DNA of 59,875 bases from Nitrospira sp. CR1.2 (GCA_014055495.1 WIAG01000019.1:1-59875); one strand, 5' to 3'. Counted from the stretch's first letter, positions 17,723 through 27,528 are shown. The notes: a model not told the origin generated them from the sequence alone. A program made the numbers and translations.

Positions 17723-20700
17723 ATGCATCCCCTGCTGAAACGGCAACTGAAGCGACTCGGGCTGGATGATGCCACGCCCCCTTCATCGCTCGAGGTCTGG
17801 CAACAGCTGCTCGAACGGATGAGCCGGAGCTATCTGGAATCCGACCAGGGACGCGAGCTCCTCGAACGCTCCATCGCGCTCTCCGCTTCGGAAATGCAGG
17901 CGTTGAACGAACAGCTTCGCCGCACCTCCGAGAGCCGGCTTACCGAGGAACGGGATAAACTCCAAACCGTGCTGCGCTCGATGGGCGACGGGCTCTGCGT
18001 GGTGGGCGAGAATTGGGACATCGTGCTGCTTAATCCCGAGGCCGAACGACTTTGGGGGCTCAGCGAACAGGAAGTGGTTGGCCGACGGCTTCAAGACATC
18101 ATTTCGTTGTCGGTCGCCGCGAACACCGACAAGACACTTCTCCCCGAAACTCTCCAGAGCGCGCCGACGCAGGAACAATCCTTCCGGACCGACGACGGAC
18201 TGCTGACCTCGATCACCGGGCGATCGTTTCCCGTCTCCTGCGTGCTGGCGCCCATCGTGCGGGACGATCACACCGTTGGCGCCGTCCTGGTCTTTCGCGA
18301 CATCACCGAACGAAAGCACATCGAGGGCCGCCGCCGCAATACCGAGCACCTGCTCCGGGAACAACAAACCGCACTGCTCGAATTGACCAGCAACAGCGTA
18401 ATCCAGAGCGGCGTGCTGGACCCGGCCCTTCGCGAGATCACCCGCGTCGCGGCCGCCACGTTACACGTGCCCCGCTGCAGCATCTGGTTGCTCAGCGAGG
18501 ACCATACCTCGCTACGATGCAAAGCACTGTATGATTCCGTGGCAGACACCCATTCTTCAGGACTAGAGCTCCTCGCGAGCGACTTTCCCAACTATTTCTG
18601 GGAGCTCCTCTCCGAACGGGTCATCGATGCCGCCGATGCGCAGCAGGATGCTCGCACCTCCGAATTTACTCCGACCTACCTCGCGCCCCTCGGGATCACC
18701 GCAATGCTCGACATTCCGATCCGCTTCAAAGGAAAACTGGTCGGGGTGCTATGCCATGAACATGTCGGTGCTCCGCGATCCTGGATGCTGGAGGAACAGC
18801 AGTTCGGTCATGCGATCGCCTCGCTCGTCTCGCTGGCGCTCGAAGCCGTTGAGCGTCTTCATGCCGAAGGCGCGTTGCGCAAGAGCGAGGGCCGAACCAG
18901 ACTGATCATCGATACCGCGCTGAGCGCGGTGATCAGCATGGACGACAAGGGACGGATCACGGCGTGGAATACCCAAGCCGAGCAGACGTTCGGATGGACC
19001 CGCCAGGAAGCCATCGGCCGCTCCATCGCGGAAACCATTATTCCCCCTACCCACCGTGAGGCCCACCAGCGAGGACTCGACCATTTCCTCAAAACCGGCG
19101 AAGGTCCGATTCTCAACAAACGAATCGAAGTCACCGCGCTGCGCCGCGATGGCACGGAGTTTCCGATCGAAATGTCCCTGACTCCGCTCCGTCTGGAGAA
19201 CGCCTACACCTTTACCGCCTTCGTGGTGGATATTTCAGAACGGAAACAGGCGGAAGAAGCGTTGCGCACCAGCGAAGCTCGGCTCATGATGACGGTCCAG
19301 GGCTCGCATATCGGAATTTGGGACTGGAACCTCACCACTGGCGCCGTCTATTTTTCCACTCAGTGGAAGAGCCAGCTCGGCCACGACGACACCACACTCC
19401 CCAATGTTTTCGACGAATGGCGTCTACGTATTCATCCTGAAGACCAGCCATTCGTGCACAACATCATTCAATCCTGCCTCGATGGTGACCGATCCCACTT
19501 CGAGATCGAACACCGCCTACGACATCGGGACGGCGACTATCGCTGGATCCTCTCGCGCGGCAGCCTCATCCGAGACGTGTATGGCGTGGCGGCGCGCATG
19601 GTCGGCATCCACATCGATACCACCGAACGAAAGCGTAGCGAGGAAGAACTTCGCGCCGCCAAAGAGGTAGCGGAAGCGGCCAGCAAGGCCAAGAGCGAGT
19701 TCCTCGCCAATATGAGTCATGAAATCCGCACCCCCATGAACGGCGTACTGGGCACAACCGAACTCCTGCTCAACAGCGCGTTGACGGACAAACAGCGTCA
19801 TCTGGCATCGACGGTGCACCGGTCTGGGCGCACGCTGCTGGCGATCATCAATGACATTCTGGATTTTTCAAAAATCGAGGCCGGCAAACTCGATTTGGAG
19901 TGTGTCGCCTTCGACCTTGTGCAGGTGCTCGATGAATCCCTTGAATTGTTTATGGAAGCCGGCCGCCGTAAGAAGCTGGCGCTGTCCCAGCAGATCGACG
20001 ACAAGGTTCCACGCTACCTGAAGGGTGACCCGGTGCGGTTCCGTCAGATCCTCATGAATCTTCTTAGCAACGCCATTAAATTCACCGAGAGCGGCGGCAT
20101 CACACTCGTTGCCGAATTCGTGAATGGGACCACCACTCACGCACAGTTGCGATTTGCAGTCGTCGATACCGGGATCGGAATTCCGGCCGCGGCAAAGTTG
20201 CGCATTTTCGACGCCTTTTCCCAGGCAGACGGGTCCACCACCCGGCGATACGGGGGGACCGGACTCGGCCTTTCCATCGCGAAACAGCTGGTCGGACTCA
20301 TGGGCGGATCGATCACGGTCGAGAGCGAGCCAGGGCGCGGGTCCACATTTGCATTTACCGCACAATTCGAGTTGCAGCCGCTCGGCTCGGAATCGGCCAT
20401 AGCCTTCGTACGACATGCGCCACTTCCGAACCCGTATCTCGCCCCCGAGCCTGTCGGGGGCTCGACACATCCGCTCCCCTCACCACCTGAACCTGCCGCC
20501 CACGGACAGCAACAATCAGCTGGGCGCATTCTGCTGGCAGAAGACAGTCCCGTGAACCGTGAGGTGGCTGTCGGCATGCTCGAACAATTGGGGTATCTGG
20601 TCGAGGTCGCGGAGAACGGACGGCAAGCGCTGCTGGCAACTGCACAGAATCGATTTGACCTAGTGCTGATGGATTGTCAGATGCCCGAAATGGACGGACT

Positions 20701-21355
20701 CACTGCGACCGCTGAGATTCGCCGACGCGACAGCGGATCGGAACGAGGAAGACTGCCCATCATTGCACTAACGGCTAATGCCATGCAGGGCGATCGCGAG
20801 CTATGCCTCGCCGCCGGCATGGATGATTACCTGACCAAACCCTATACCCAACTGCAGCTGCGCGACATGGTTCAGAAGTGGATAAGCAAGGAGCCGTCGC
20901 AGCCCCTGATTTCAGCACCGGTGCCCAGCCATGACATGACCGTGGATTCCCAGACATCTCCGATGGGCATGCAACCCGCAGCCGAGGCTTCGACACCAAC
21001 CATCGACCTCAAAGCCCTCGACGCCATTCGTGCCTTACAGCGACCCAACCGTCCGGACGTGCTGGCTTCCGTGCTCAGGAAATACCTGGACAATTCCAGA
21101 GACAGCGTCGAGGCACTGCGCGATGCCCTTCGCGCCAATGACCCTGCGAGGTTGCAAGCCGTCGCCCACCGGCTCAAGTCGAGCAGCGCGCAGCTCGGGG
21201 CGCTTGGCCTGGCCACCCGTTGCAAGGAATTGGAAATGATGGGCGCCAGCAAGAATCTCATCGACGCCGATCGCGTCCTCGTGGAGTTGCAATCGGAATA
21301 TGCCACTGCCTGTACCGTCTTTCGCAATGAGATTGCCAAGGAGAAACAACCATGA
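17723..21355 (+). CDS. Large cytoplasmic hybrid histidine kinase PAS-GAF-PAS-PAS-HisKA-HATPase-REC-HPt
   Basis: This 1210-residue kinase has PAS1 (about 75-195), GAF (about 215-385, LHVPRCSIWLL), PAS2 (about 390-510), PAS3 (about 515-640), HisKA (His666 in [12 protein letters not shown]), HATPase_c (GGTGLGLSI), REC (D984 in [13 protein letters not shown]) and HPt (H1149 in [12 protein letters not shown]). No membrane segment is evident. It follows the FIST gene by 5 bp and overlaps the next kinase by 4 bp (ATGA), so the three form one operon. Four input domains mean several cytoplasmic cues can be integrated. No output domain is fused. Confidence 0.9.
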   Translation: MHPLLKRQLKRLGLDDATPPSSLEVWQQLLERMSRSYLESDQGRELLERSIALSASEMQALNEQLRRTSESRLTEERDKLQTVLRSMGDGLCVVGENWDIVLLNPEAERLWGLSEQEVVGRRLQDIISLSVAANTDKTLLPETLQSAPTQEQSFRTDDGLLTSITGRSFPVSCVLAPIVRDDHTVGAVLVFRDITERKHIEGRRRNTEHLLREQQTALLELTSNSVIQSGVLDPALREITRVAAATLHVPRCSIWLLSEDHTSLRCKALYDSVADTHSSGLELLASDFPNYFWELLSERVIDAADAQQDARTSEFTPTYLAPLGITAMLDIPIRFKGKLVGVLCHEHVGAPRSWMLEEQQFGHAIASLVSLALEAVERLHAEGALRKSEGRTRLIIDTALSAVISMDDKGRITAWNTQAEQTFGWTRQEAIGRSIAETIIPPTHREAHQRGLDHFLKTGEGPILNKRIEVTALRRDGTEFPIEMSLTPLRLENAYTFTAFVVDISERKQAEEALRTSEARLMMTVQGSHIGIWDWNLTTGAVYFSTQWKSQLGHDDTTLPNVFDEWRLRIHPEDQPFVHNIIQSCLDGDRSHFEIEHRLRHRDGDYRWILSRGSLIRDVYGVAARMVGIHIDTTERKRSEEELRAAKEVAEAASKAKSEFLANMSHEIRTPMNGVLGTTELLLNSALTDKQRHLASTVHRSGRTLLAIINDILDFSKIEAGKLDLECVAFDLVQVLDESLELFMEAGRRKKLALSQQIDDKVPRYLKGDPVRFRQILMNLLSNAIKFTESGGITLVAEFVNGTTTHAQLRFAVVDTGIGIPAAAKLRIFDAFSQADGSTTRRYGGTGLGLSIAKQLVGLMGGSITVESEPGRGSTFAFTAQFELQPLGSESAIAFVRHAPLPNPYLAPEPVGGSTHPLPSPPEPAAHGQQQSAGRILLAEDSPVNREVAVGMLEQLGYLVEVAENGRQALLATAQNRFDLVLMDCQMPEMDGLTATAEIRRRDSGSERGRLPIIALTANAMQGDRELCLAAGMDDYLTKPYTQLQLRDMVQKWISKEPSQPLISAPVPSHDMTVDSQTSPMGMQPAAEASTPTIDLKALDAIRALQRPNRPDVLASVLRKYLDNSRDSVEALRDALRANDPARLQAVAHRLKSSSAQLGALGLATRCKELEMMGASKNLIDADRVLVELQSEYATACTVFRNEIAKEKQP

Positions 21356-22599
21356 CATCTCCCATGTCCGGCCGATCGCCCTACGCCTTGGTGACGGATG
21401 ACGACATCATCATCCGGATGTTCGCGCGCGAGGCCCTTGAACAAGTGGGATGGGAGGTGGAGGAAGCGGAAAACGGACGTGAGGCCTGTCTCGCGTTCGA
21501 GAAACGTACACCCGATGTCGTGTTGCTCGATGTGATGATGCCGGAAATGGATGGATTCGCAACCTGTGCGACCTTGCGTCGGTTACCAGGCGGTGAACAT
21601 ACTCCCATACTGATCATGACCGGACTGGACGACTTCGAATCCATTACGAAAGCCTACGACGCCGGCGCGACCGATTTTATCGTGAAACCCCTGAACGCAA
21701 TGCTCCTGACCCACCGTATACGCTACATGGTCCGCGCGAATCAGGTCCTGCAAGAGCTCCGGGCCAGTCAGGCCAGCCTGACCCAGGCTCGCGATGCTGC
21801 CATCGAAGGCACCAGACTCAAATCCGAATTTCTGGCAACCATGAGTCACGAAATCCGTACGCCCATGAATGGTGTGCTCGGCATGACCGACTGGCTCCTG
21901 GAAACAGACCTGACACCCGAACAACTGGAGTGTGCCCAAACGATACGGAGCTCGGGAGATGCCTTGATGGTCATCATCAACGATATTCTGGATTTCTCAA
22001 AAATCGAATCCGGAAAACTGTCGCTCGAGTTGCTGGATTTCGACGTCCCGAAGTTCTTGGATCGTGTCATGGCGTTGTTCGCAGAGCGGGCGCAGCGCAA
22101 AGGGCTCATCCTTAGCTCACGCATTGCCGACGAGGTTCCCCCCGCGCTGTGCGGAGATCCAACACGTTTACAACAGGTCCTCAGCAACTTACTGGCGAAC
22201 GCCATCAAATTCAGCGAACGCGGCACGGTTGCCGTGCACATAGACCTCGATCAGCGACTTCCTGAGCAGCGACTTGAATTTCCTGCCACCAGATACAATG
22301 AGTCCACCGGCAGTCACGCTCACGTCACGCATGTCCGGTTCTCCGTCGTCGACAATGGGATCGGCATTGCTCCCGGAGCCTTCAACACACTGTTTCAGCC
22401 TTTTGTGCAAGCCGACGGCTCGACCACCAGAAAATACGGAGGCACAGGCCTGGGATTGGCGATTTGCAAACAGCTCGTTGAATTGATGGGAGGACACATC
22501 GGAGCGGAGAGCGAACTCGGCGTTGGCTCGGTGTTCCGTTTCACCGTACCACTGCAACTCCCCGAACCCGACATGGAGGAAAAGAGACAAGCAGCCTGA
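21352..22599 (+). CDS. REC-HisKA-HATPase hybrid kinase
   Basis: The 415-aa product begins with a receiver domain (D60 in [13 protein letters not shown]; conserved Lys in DFIVKPLN) and continues into HisKA (His166 in [12 protein letters not shown]) and HATPase_c (GGTGLGLAI). It lacks any PAS, membrane or HPt segment. This REC-first design lets another kinase control it by phosphotransfer; the HPt of the upstream 1210-aa kinase is the obvious donor. The start ATG overlaps that gene's stop by 4 bp. It would phosphorylate an unlinked partner, since no further receiver or DNA-binding protein follows. Confidence 0.88.
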   Translation: MTSPMSGRSPYALVTDDDIIIRMFAREALEQVGWEVEEAENGREACLAFEKRTPDVVLLDVMMPEMDGFATCATLRRLPGGEHTPILIMTGLDDFESITKAYDAGATDFIVKPLNAMLLTHRIRYMVRANQVLQELRASQASLTQARDAAIEGTRLKSEFLATMSHEIRTPMNGVLGMTDWLLETDLTPEQLECAQTIRSSGDALMVIINDILDFSKIESGKLSLELLDFDVPKFLDRVMALFAERAQRKGLILSSRIADEVPPALCGDPTRLQQVLSNLLANAIKFSERGTVAVHIDLDQRLPEQRLEFPATRYNESTGSHAHVTHVRFSVVDNGIGIAPGAFNTLFQPFVQADGSTTRKYGGTGLGLAICKQLVELMGGHIGAESELGVGSVFRFTVPLQLPEPDMEEKRQAA

Positions 22600-22657
22600 A
22601 CGTGTCCGTCGGCCCAACGTTTACCGGTTTTCTTACATTCAACCCAGCCCCTATTGG

Positions 22658-22675
22658 TGTATCCAGCAGGATACA
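22658..22675 (+). terminator. Candidate terminator hairpin after the kinase operon
   Basis: TGTATCC-AGCA-GGATACA forms a perfect 7-bp stem with a tetraloop, followed by a moderately T-rich stretch. It lies 59 bp after the stop of the REC-HisKA kinase. The stem is short, so termination strength is uncertain. Confidence 0.4.
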
Positions 22676-22872
22676 GTTTATTGAATTTCTCGATACAGGC
22701 TTACGATAGCCCCTCCAATGGTTTTCCTATCATATTGATATATTAATGCAAAGCTAATGGCTTACTCTTTGCTTTACTTCGTCGTGCGCTCATAGTATAC
22801 ACAGCACGTCGAAAGGGGCAGTCAGAGTGGACCTCCTCTTCAACATCAAGGTAATAATTCTCGCCCTGGCGG

Positions 22873-22896
22873 CTGTGTAGGCTATATCCTACACAG
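22873..22896 (+). promoter_or_regulatory. Perfect palindrome overlapping the leader of the deacetylase gene
   Basis: CTGTGTAGG, six bases (CTATAT), then CCTACACAG: a perfect 9-bp inverted repeat. It ends directly before the SD (AAGG) of the gene at 22911. It may be an operator or a leader hairpin that hides the ribosome site. Confidence 0.5.
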
Positions 22897-22910
22897 AAGG
22901 AACGCTTCCG

Positions 22911-23804
22911 TTGCATTGCCTCACATTCGACATTGAAGAGCATTTTCAGGTTTCGCGATTTGATTCCCCGATTCGTCGGCGGCATTGGGGGGCATTCGAA
23001 AGCCGCGTCACCGCGAATACCTGCAAAGTGTTGGAGCTGCTCGCCAGACATCAAACCCGAGCCACGTTTTTCATCTTAGGCTGGGTAGCCGAGCGGCATC
23101 CTGGGCTGATTAAGCAGATTGCTGAGTGTGGGCACGAGATTGCGTCCCACGGCTATGGACACGAATTAGTCACTGCTCAAACACCGGAACTGTTCCGTGC
23201 CGACGTCAGAAAATCCAAGCAACTGCTTGAAGACCTCACAGGAACTCCGGTTCAAGGCTATCGCGCGCCAGGTTTCACGATCACACGAGAAACCCTATGG
23301 GCCCTTCCGATCCTTGCAGAGGAAGGGTACACCTATGACTCCAGCCTCGTTCCCATCCGACACGAACACTGCGGACTGCCCGGCTCGGATCCCTGGCATC
23401 ATTTGAAGCAGACTTCATCCGGGCCCCTGTGGGAGGTTCCTCCTTCCACGGTCAATCTTGGCGGGGTGCGAATTCCTATTGCTGGTGGAAGCTATTTCCG
23501 GCTGCTTCCCTTTGCGGCCCTCTGTGGGCTCATGCGGCGCATTGAACGTAAAGGCCGTCCGCTGGTGATGTATTTTCATCCCTGGGAACTCGACCCTCAG
23601 CAACCGCGAATGGAAGGACCCTTCTTTTCGCAACTGGCTCACTACTTGAATCTGGACAAGATGGAGCCTCGAATCACCACCCTGCTGAACACCTTCCGCT
23701 TCGGCCCCATCTCCGAACAGATCGACCTGTCCCCGGTTCTCCCCCTCGAGCCAACTGTGTTTCCTGCCATCCCCCCGGCGGAGATCGCTCAGGACGTGGC
23801 TTGA
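22911..23804 (+). CDS. XrtA-type polysaccharide deacetylase (DUF3473)
   Basis: The 297-aa protein starts at TTG 22911 (SD AAGGA about ten bases upstream). It carries the carbohydrate esterase 4 NodB fold: LTFDIEEHF (metal Asp), ATFFILGWVAERHP, GHEIASHGYGHE (metal His pair) and GYRAPGFTI. The C-terminal part (IAGGSYFRLLP, VMYFHPWELDP) is the DUF3473 extension typical of exosortase XrtA-linked deacetylases. It should de-N-acetylate an exopolysaccharide, although no signal peptide is visible. No exosortase or EPS gene is nearby, so the gene is detached from its usual cluster here. Confidence 0.85.
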   Translation: MHCLTFDIEEHFQVSRFDSPIRRRHWGAFESRVTANTCKVLELLARHQTRATFFILGWVAERHPGLIKQIAECGHEIASHGYGHELVTAQTPELFRADVRKSKQLLEDLTGTPVQGYRAPGFTITRETLWALPILAEEGYTYDSSLVPIRHEHCGLPGSDPWHHLKQTSSGPLWEVPPSTVNLGGVRIPIAGGSYFRLLPFAALCGLMRRIERKGRPLVMYFHPWELDPQQPRMEGPFFSQLAHYLNLDKMEPRITTLLNTFRFGPISEQIDLSPVLPLEPTVFPAIPPAEIAQDVA

Positions 23805-23886
23805 GCCTGTCCTCTCGGAAACCACCAATCGACAATCCGTGAAATGGGAGAAACGGCGATCGATCGGCCTTGCGCCATACCAGGGA

Positions 23887-23915
23887 TTGCACTACTTGGA
23901 CAGTTTCAGTACGGT
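23887..23915 (+). promoter_or_regulatory. Weak sigma-70-type promoter candidate
   Basis: TTGCAC (23887-23892), 17-bp spacer, TACGGT (23910-23915), pointing at the gene at 23961. Both boxes deviate from consensus. Confidence 0.3.
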
Positions 23916-23960
23916 AGGTGTGATCATGTAATGGAACTGCGCGTGGGGTAAGGGAGATTT

Positions 23961-24539
23961 ATGATGGACAAGGCACGGACTCATCAGCAACGACATCGGC
24001 TCCTCACCGCCGGATTGGCCGTATTATCCATGACGCTTCTGCTCTTCCCGAAGCCTGGCTTGAGTCAGACTGTCGAGGACACGGTTCAGTTCATCAACGA
24101 CATGGCCAATACACACGGCTTCGTCCGAGCCCTCAGTTGTCGAAATCCCAAAGCAGGAAAACCAACCAAAATCACTGAGATCTACAGCGTAATTCCCACA
24201 GGCACCAAACTCGGCACCGTCGAACTCAATCATGGGCATGACGAGGTCAATACCGGGTTCACCCACTTCGACCTGCATGACATCGAATCGATCGAATATC
24301 AAGGGCAAGATACTCGGGACAACAACCTGGTCCTCTACGGCGTCCGTCTCACCTGCACCAGTACAGGCCCCTGCATTCTGAAGACCAGCTTCTGCACCGG
24401 CGCAGTGTCTTCGCTTGAGGGACAGTTCGCACAGGATACGATACTGTTCCGTTCAGCGTCCCACGCGGAACGTATGACCAAGGCGCTTACACACCTGCTC
24501 AGCTTAGTACGCGCACAGCATCAGAGTCAGCCATTCTAG
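23961..24539 (+). CDS. Secreted protein of unknown function
   Basis: I do not recognise a family. The 192-aa product has a signal peptide (hydrophobic core around residues 16-30, then GLSQ) and a mature beta-rich region with four cysteines (CRNPK, LTCTST, CILKTSFC) that could form disulfides in the periplasm. TVQFINDMANTHGF follows the cleavage site. An SD (AAGGGAG) precedes two tandem ATGs (23961 and 23964); either could be used. It appears monocistronic and is convergent with the cyclophilin gene. Confidence 0.7.
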   Translation: MMDKARTHQQRHRLLTAGLAVLSMTLLLFPKPGLSQTVEDTVQFINDMANTHGFVRALSCRNPKAGKPTKITEIYSVIPTGTKLGTVELNHGHDEVNTGFTHFDLHDIESIEYQGQDTRDNNLVLYGVRLTCTSTGPCILKTSFCTGAVSSLEGQFAQDTILFRSASHAERMTKALTHLLSLVRAQHQSQPF

Positions 24540-24560
24540 AAACATGATCGTCTACCTGCA

Positions 24561-24591
24561 TGAACCGACCCGTCGTTGAACAGTCGGTTCA
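24561..24591. terminator. Bidirectional terminator-like hairpin between convergent genes
   Basis: TGAACCGAC (24561-24569) pairs perfectly with GTCGGTTCA (24583-24591) across a 13-nt loop. It lies between the stop of the secreted-protein gene (plus) and the stop of the cyclophilin gene (minus). No strong T-run follows on either side. Confidence 0.45.
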
Positions 24592-24608
24592 CTCCGGCTG
24601 ACGTTGCC

Positions 24609-25262
24609 TCATTCGAGAATCGTCACGGTCATCTCCACCCGGTCGATTGGATTGTCACAGGGACCTTTGTCAGGAGGACTCGGTGGACCAGCCTGGCACA
24701 TGACTCTTGGCAAAGCGACAATCTTATCCGCAACCCCAATCCCTTTGACGACCTCCCCAAAGATCGTATATTTCCGATCCAAAAAGCGCGAGTCCTCTAC
24801 CACGATGAAGAACTGGGACCCCGCGCTGTCCGGATCCTGCGCACGCGCCATCGACACCACACCTCGCTTGTGCGGCAGGTCGCTGAACTCCGCCTTGACG
24901 TTATGACCCGGACCACCTTGCCCATAGACGCCCTTTTTCAGCGAGTCCTTGGTATTCGGATCCCCACCCTGGATCATGAATCCTGGGATCACCCGATGAA
25001 AAATCGTGCCGTTGTAGAACCCGGTTTTGGCCAGCTTGATGAAGTTCTCCACATGCTTTGGCGCCATATCAGGCATAAACTTGATCTCAATGTCTCCAAA
25101 CTTCGTCTTGATTACCGCGCGCGCGTTACTCGCATTCGCCACCTCGCTCCCCGAGGGCGAGGCAGGGTCGGCCGCCATGCTGATACCGACCGTAACGACG
25201 GCCATCGCCACACCCATGAATCCAGCAAGTCCCACGCGGCTCCACCAATATCCCTGTGCCAT
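24609..25262 (-). CDS. Periplasmic cyclophilin-type peptidyl-prolyl cis-trans isomerase
   Basis: The mature protein shows cyclophilin blocks FHRVIPGFMIQGGDP (catalytic Arg, Phe, Gln), SMARAQDPDSAGSQFFI and FGEVVKGIGVADKI. A signal peptide (about residues 1-30, ending SMAA) sends it to the periplasm for protein folding. The SD GGAAGGAGG abuts ATG 25265, so the second ATG at 25262 has better spacing and is preferred. It follows rnc by 35 bp as the last gene of the long minus-strand block. Confidence 0.9.
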   Translation of the reverse strand: MAQGYWWSRVGLAGFMGVAMAVVTVGISMAADPASPSGSEVANASNARAVIKTKFGDIEIKFMPDMAPKHVENFIKLAKTGFYNGTIFHRVIPGFMIQGGDPNTKDSLKKGVYGQGGPGHNVKAEFSDLPHKRGVVSMARAQDPDSAGSQFFIVVEDSRFLDRKYTIFGEVVKGIGVADKIVALPRVMCQAGPPSPPDKGPCDNPIDRVEMTVTILE

Positions 25263-25297
25263 CATGCCTCCTTCCTGTCGATCCACATCCGGCAGCG

Positions 25298-26005
25298 CTA
25301 CACGGTTAGCTGTGCCAGCGCAACCTTCGCGGCCATCTGTTCCGCCTCTTTCTTGCTGTGCCCACACCCGATTCCTCGCATCACACCCAAAATCGTCAAC
25401 TCGACCTCAAACACCTTTTCGTGATCGGGACCCGACTCCCTGACCGTCGTATACTGCGGCAAACTCTCAAATCGCTTCTGACATAGTTCCTGTAATTGCG
25501 TTTTGTAGTCTTCCATCCCCGGACGGGCCTGTTCCGCACGGGCTGCCGACAACTCGTCCTCCAACACCCGCAACGTAAACGTCCGGCTGGCCTCAAGTCC
25601 CCCGTCCAGATATACCGCAGCAATCAACGCTTCCAGCGCGTCGGCCAACAACGAGTGCTTCTCGCGCCCCTTCGACAATTCCTCGCCTTTGCCCAAACGT
25701 AAGAGCCGGCCGAGCTTCATCCGTCGAGCGGCCTTCGCCAGCGAGGCTTCACTGACGAGGTGCGCTTTCAGCTTGGACAGGCCGCCTTCATTGCTGCCCG
25801 GGAACTCCGCGGCGAGATATTCGCTCATGACCAACGACAGGACCGCATCGCCGAGAAACTCGAGACGCTCGTTCTGGGTGCGAGCTTTGGTACGTCGCTC
25901 GTTGGAGTAGGACTTGTGGGTCAGTGCTTCTTCCAGGAGACGCGGCTGATGGAACCGGTAGCCCAACAGGCGTTGGACCGCCTCAATTGACGTTGCGGGC
26001 GTCAT
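25298..26005 (-). CDS. rnc: Ribonuclease III
   Basis: RNase III cuts double-stranded RNA in rRNA and mRNA maturation. The catalytic signature NERLEFLGDAVL is at residues 45-56 (E49 and D53), and LLADALEALIAAVYLDGG gives the second acidic pair. A dsRNA-binding domain fills residues about 165-235 (GCGHSKKEAEQMAAKVAL). Length 235 aa is typical. It is downstream of fabF, a linkage seen in many bacteria (acpP-fabF-rnc). Confidence 0.96.
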   Translation of the reverse strand: MTPATSIEAVQRLLGYRFHQPRLLEEALTHKSYSNERRTKARTQNERLEFLGDAVLSLVMSEYLAAEFPGSNEGGLSKLKAHLVSEASLAKAARRMKLGRLLRLGKGEELSKGREKHSLLADALEALIAAVYLDGGLEASRTFTLRVLEDELSAARAEQARPGMEDYKTQLQELCQKRFESLPQYTTVRESGPDHEKVFEVELTILGVMRGIGCGHSKKEAEQMAAKVALAQLTV

Positions 26006-26031
26006 ACCACCTGACTCACACCCTGGAAGGA

Positions 26032-27282
26032 TTACTGATCACACCTGCGAAAGATCAGGCAGGCATTGACCCCGCCGAAACCGAATGAATTCGAAAGGGC
26101 TGCCTGAATCTTGGCTGGACGGGCCTGATTAGGGACGTAATCAAGATCGCAGGCAGGATCGGGATGATCCAGGTTGATGGTAGGAGGCAGGATGCCATGA
26201 TACAAGGCAAGGATGCTGAACACCGCCTCAATCCCACCGGCCGCACCGAGCAAATGCCCTGTCATGGACTTCGTCGAACTGACGGGAATGCGGTAGGCCT
26301 GCTCTCCGAACACGTGTTTGATAGCCTTAGTTTCAATGGCATCCGCCATCGTTGAGGTGCCATGCGCATTGATGTACCCGATGTCGGTTTTCGTAACACC
26401 GGCGTTCTTCAACGCCATCTCCATGCAACGCACGGCGCCTTCGCCTTCTTCCGGCGGCGCGGTAATGTGGTAGGCATCGCTGTTCATCGCGTAGCCGATC
26501 AGCTCGGCATAGATGCGCGCTCCGCGCGCGCGTGCGTGCTCCAATTCTTCGAGCACCACCACCCCGGCGCCTTCGCCCAAGACGAACCCGTCACGGTCCT
26601 TATCGAAAGGCCGGCTGGCTCTAGTGGGTTCGCTGTTTCTGAAGGACAGCGCTTTGGCCGAAGCAAACCCTGCGACACCCAACGGGGTAATCGCCGCTTC
26701 CGCACCACCGGCAATCATCAAATCAGCGTCGTTCCGTTGAATGAGTCGGTAGGCATCACCGATGCAGTGATTCCCCGTCGCACAGGCCGTCACCGCACAG
26801 GAGTTCGGCCCTTTGGCACCAACCCGAATCGCTACTTGCCCTGAGGCCAGGTTGATGATGGTCATTGGAATGAAAAACGGCGACACCCGCCCCGGCCCCT
26901 TCTCCTTCAGCACATCGTGGTAATGTTCGATGGACCCCAAGCCACCGATACCCGACCCGATGTACACACCGACTCTCGTCGCCTCTTCCGGCGACACCAC
27001 GAGATTCGCATCGTCCACCGCAAGCTGGCTGGCGCCAACCGCATAGTGGATAAAGGTGTCCATCTTCTTGATTTCTTTTTTCTCGATGAACTGGGCCGGA
27101 TCGAAGTCTTTGACCTCGCCCGCGATTTGCGCATCATACCCGGTCGGATCGAATCGCGTGATTCGACCGATACCCGACTCCCCGGCGCACAGCGCCTTCC
27201 AGGTCTTGTCTACTCCGGTGCCCAAGGGAGTCACTAGTCCAAGACCGGTTATGACGACACGTCTGACGGGTTGATCCTGCAT
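26032..27282 (-). CDS. fabF: Beta-ketoacyl-ACP synthase II
   Basis: FabF elongates acyl-ACP by condensation with malonyl-ACP. The thiolase-fold Cys-His-His triad is present: C167 in VTACATG, His in YINAHGTST and His in [13 protein letters not shown]. The C-terminal [15 protein letters not shown] block completes the family pattern. Length 416 aa is standard. It starts 12 bp after acpP and is followed by rnc. Confidence 0.96.
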   Translation of the reverse strand: MQDQPVRRVVITGLGLVTPLGTGVDKTWKALCAGESGIGRITRFDPTGYDAQIAGEVKDFDPAQFIEKKEIKKMDTFIHYAVGASQLAVDDANLVVSPEEATRVGVYIGSGIGGLGSIEHYHDVLKEKGPGRVSPFFIPMTIINLASGQVAIRVGAKGPNSCAVTACATGNHCIGDAYRLIQRNDADLMIAGGAEAAITPLGVAGFASAKALSFRNSEPTRASRPFDKDRDGFVLGEGAGVVVLEELEHARARGARIYAELIGYAMNSDAYHITAPPEEGEGAVRCMEMALKNAGVTKTDIGYINAHGTSTMADAIETKAIKHVFGEQAYRIPVSSTKSMTGHLLGAAGGIEAVFSILALYHGILPPTINLDHPDPACDLDYVPNQARPAKIQAALSNSFGFGGVNACLIFRRCDQ

Positions 27283-27294
27283 AGATGCCGTCTG

Positions 27295-27528
27295 CTACGC
27301 TTTCTCTTTGATGTAATCCAACGCTTTGCCGACCGTGAGGATTTTTTCCGCATCTTCATCGGGAATCTCGATTTCAAACTCCTCCTCAAGCGCCATCACC
27401 AGCTCGACCGTGTCGAGCGAATCCGCGCCCAAGTCCTCGACGAAGTGCGCTTCCGGCGTCACCTCTTCTTCTTCAACCCCCAATTGTTCCGCGATAATCT
27501 TCTTCACCCGTTCATCTACTGTTGCCAT
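27295..27528 (-). CDS. acpP: Acyl carrier protein
   Basis: The 77-aa acidic product carries the phosphopantetheine site [12 protein letters not shown] with Ser37. AAGGAGGTG lies nine bases before ATG 27528, so the longer in-frame ORF up to 27627 is rejected. It shuttles acyl chains among the Fab enzymes encoded on both sides. Confidence 0.97.
   Translation of the reverse strand: MATVDERVKKIIAEQLGVEEEEVTPEAHFVEDLGADSLDTVELVMALEEEFEIEIPDEDAEKILTVGKALDYIKEKA

Larger units (their letters stand above)
22600..22910. other. AT-richer intergenic region before the deacetylase gene
   Basis: This 311-bp gap is noticeably richer in A+T than its surroundings. It contains a terminator-like hairpin and a perfect palindrome just before the next gene (both listed separately). 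No protein gene or sigma-54 consensus is evident. The AT-rich part (about 22670-22760) is the likely promoter zone. Confidence 0.5.

Noticed and set aside
24576-25424. 282-aa plus-strand open frame
   Set aside because: Antisense to the cyclophilin gene; His/Arg-rich with no recognizable domain.
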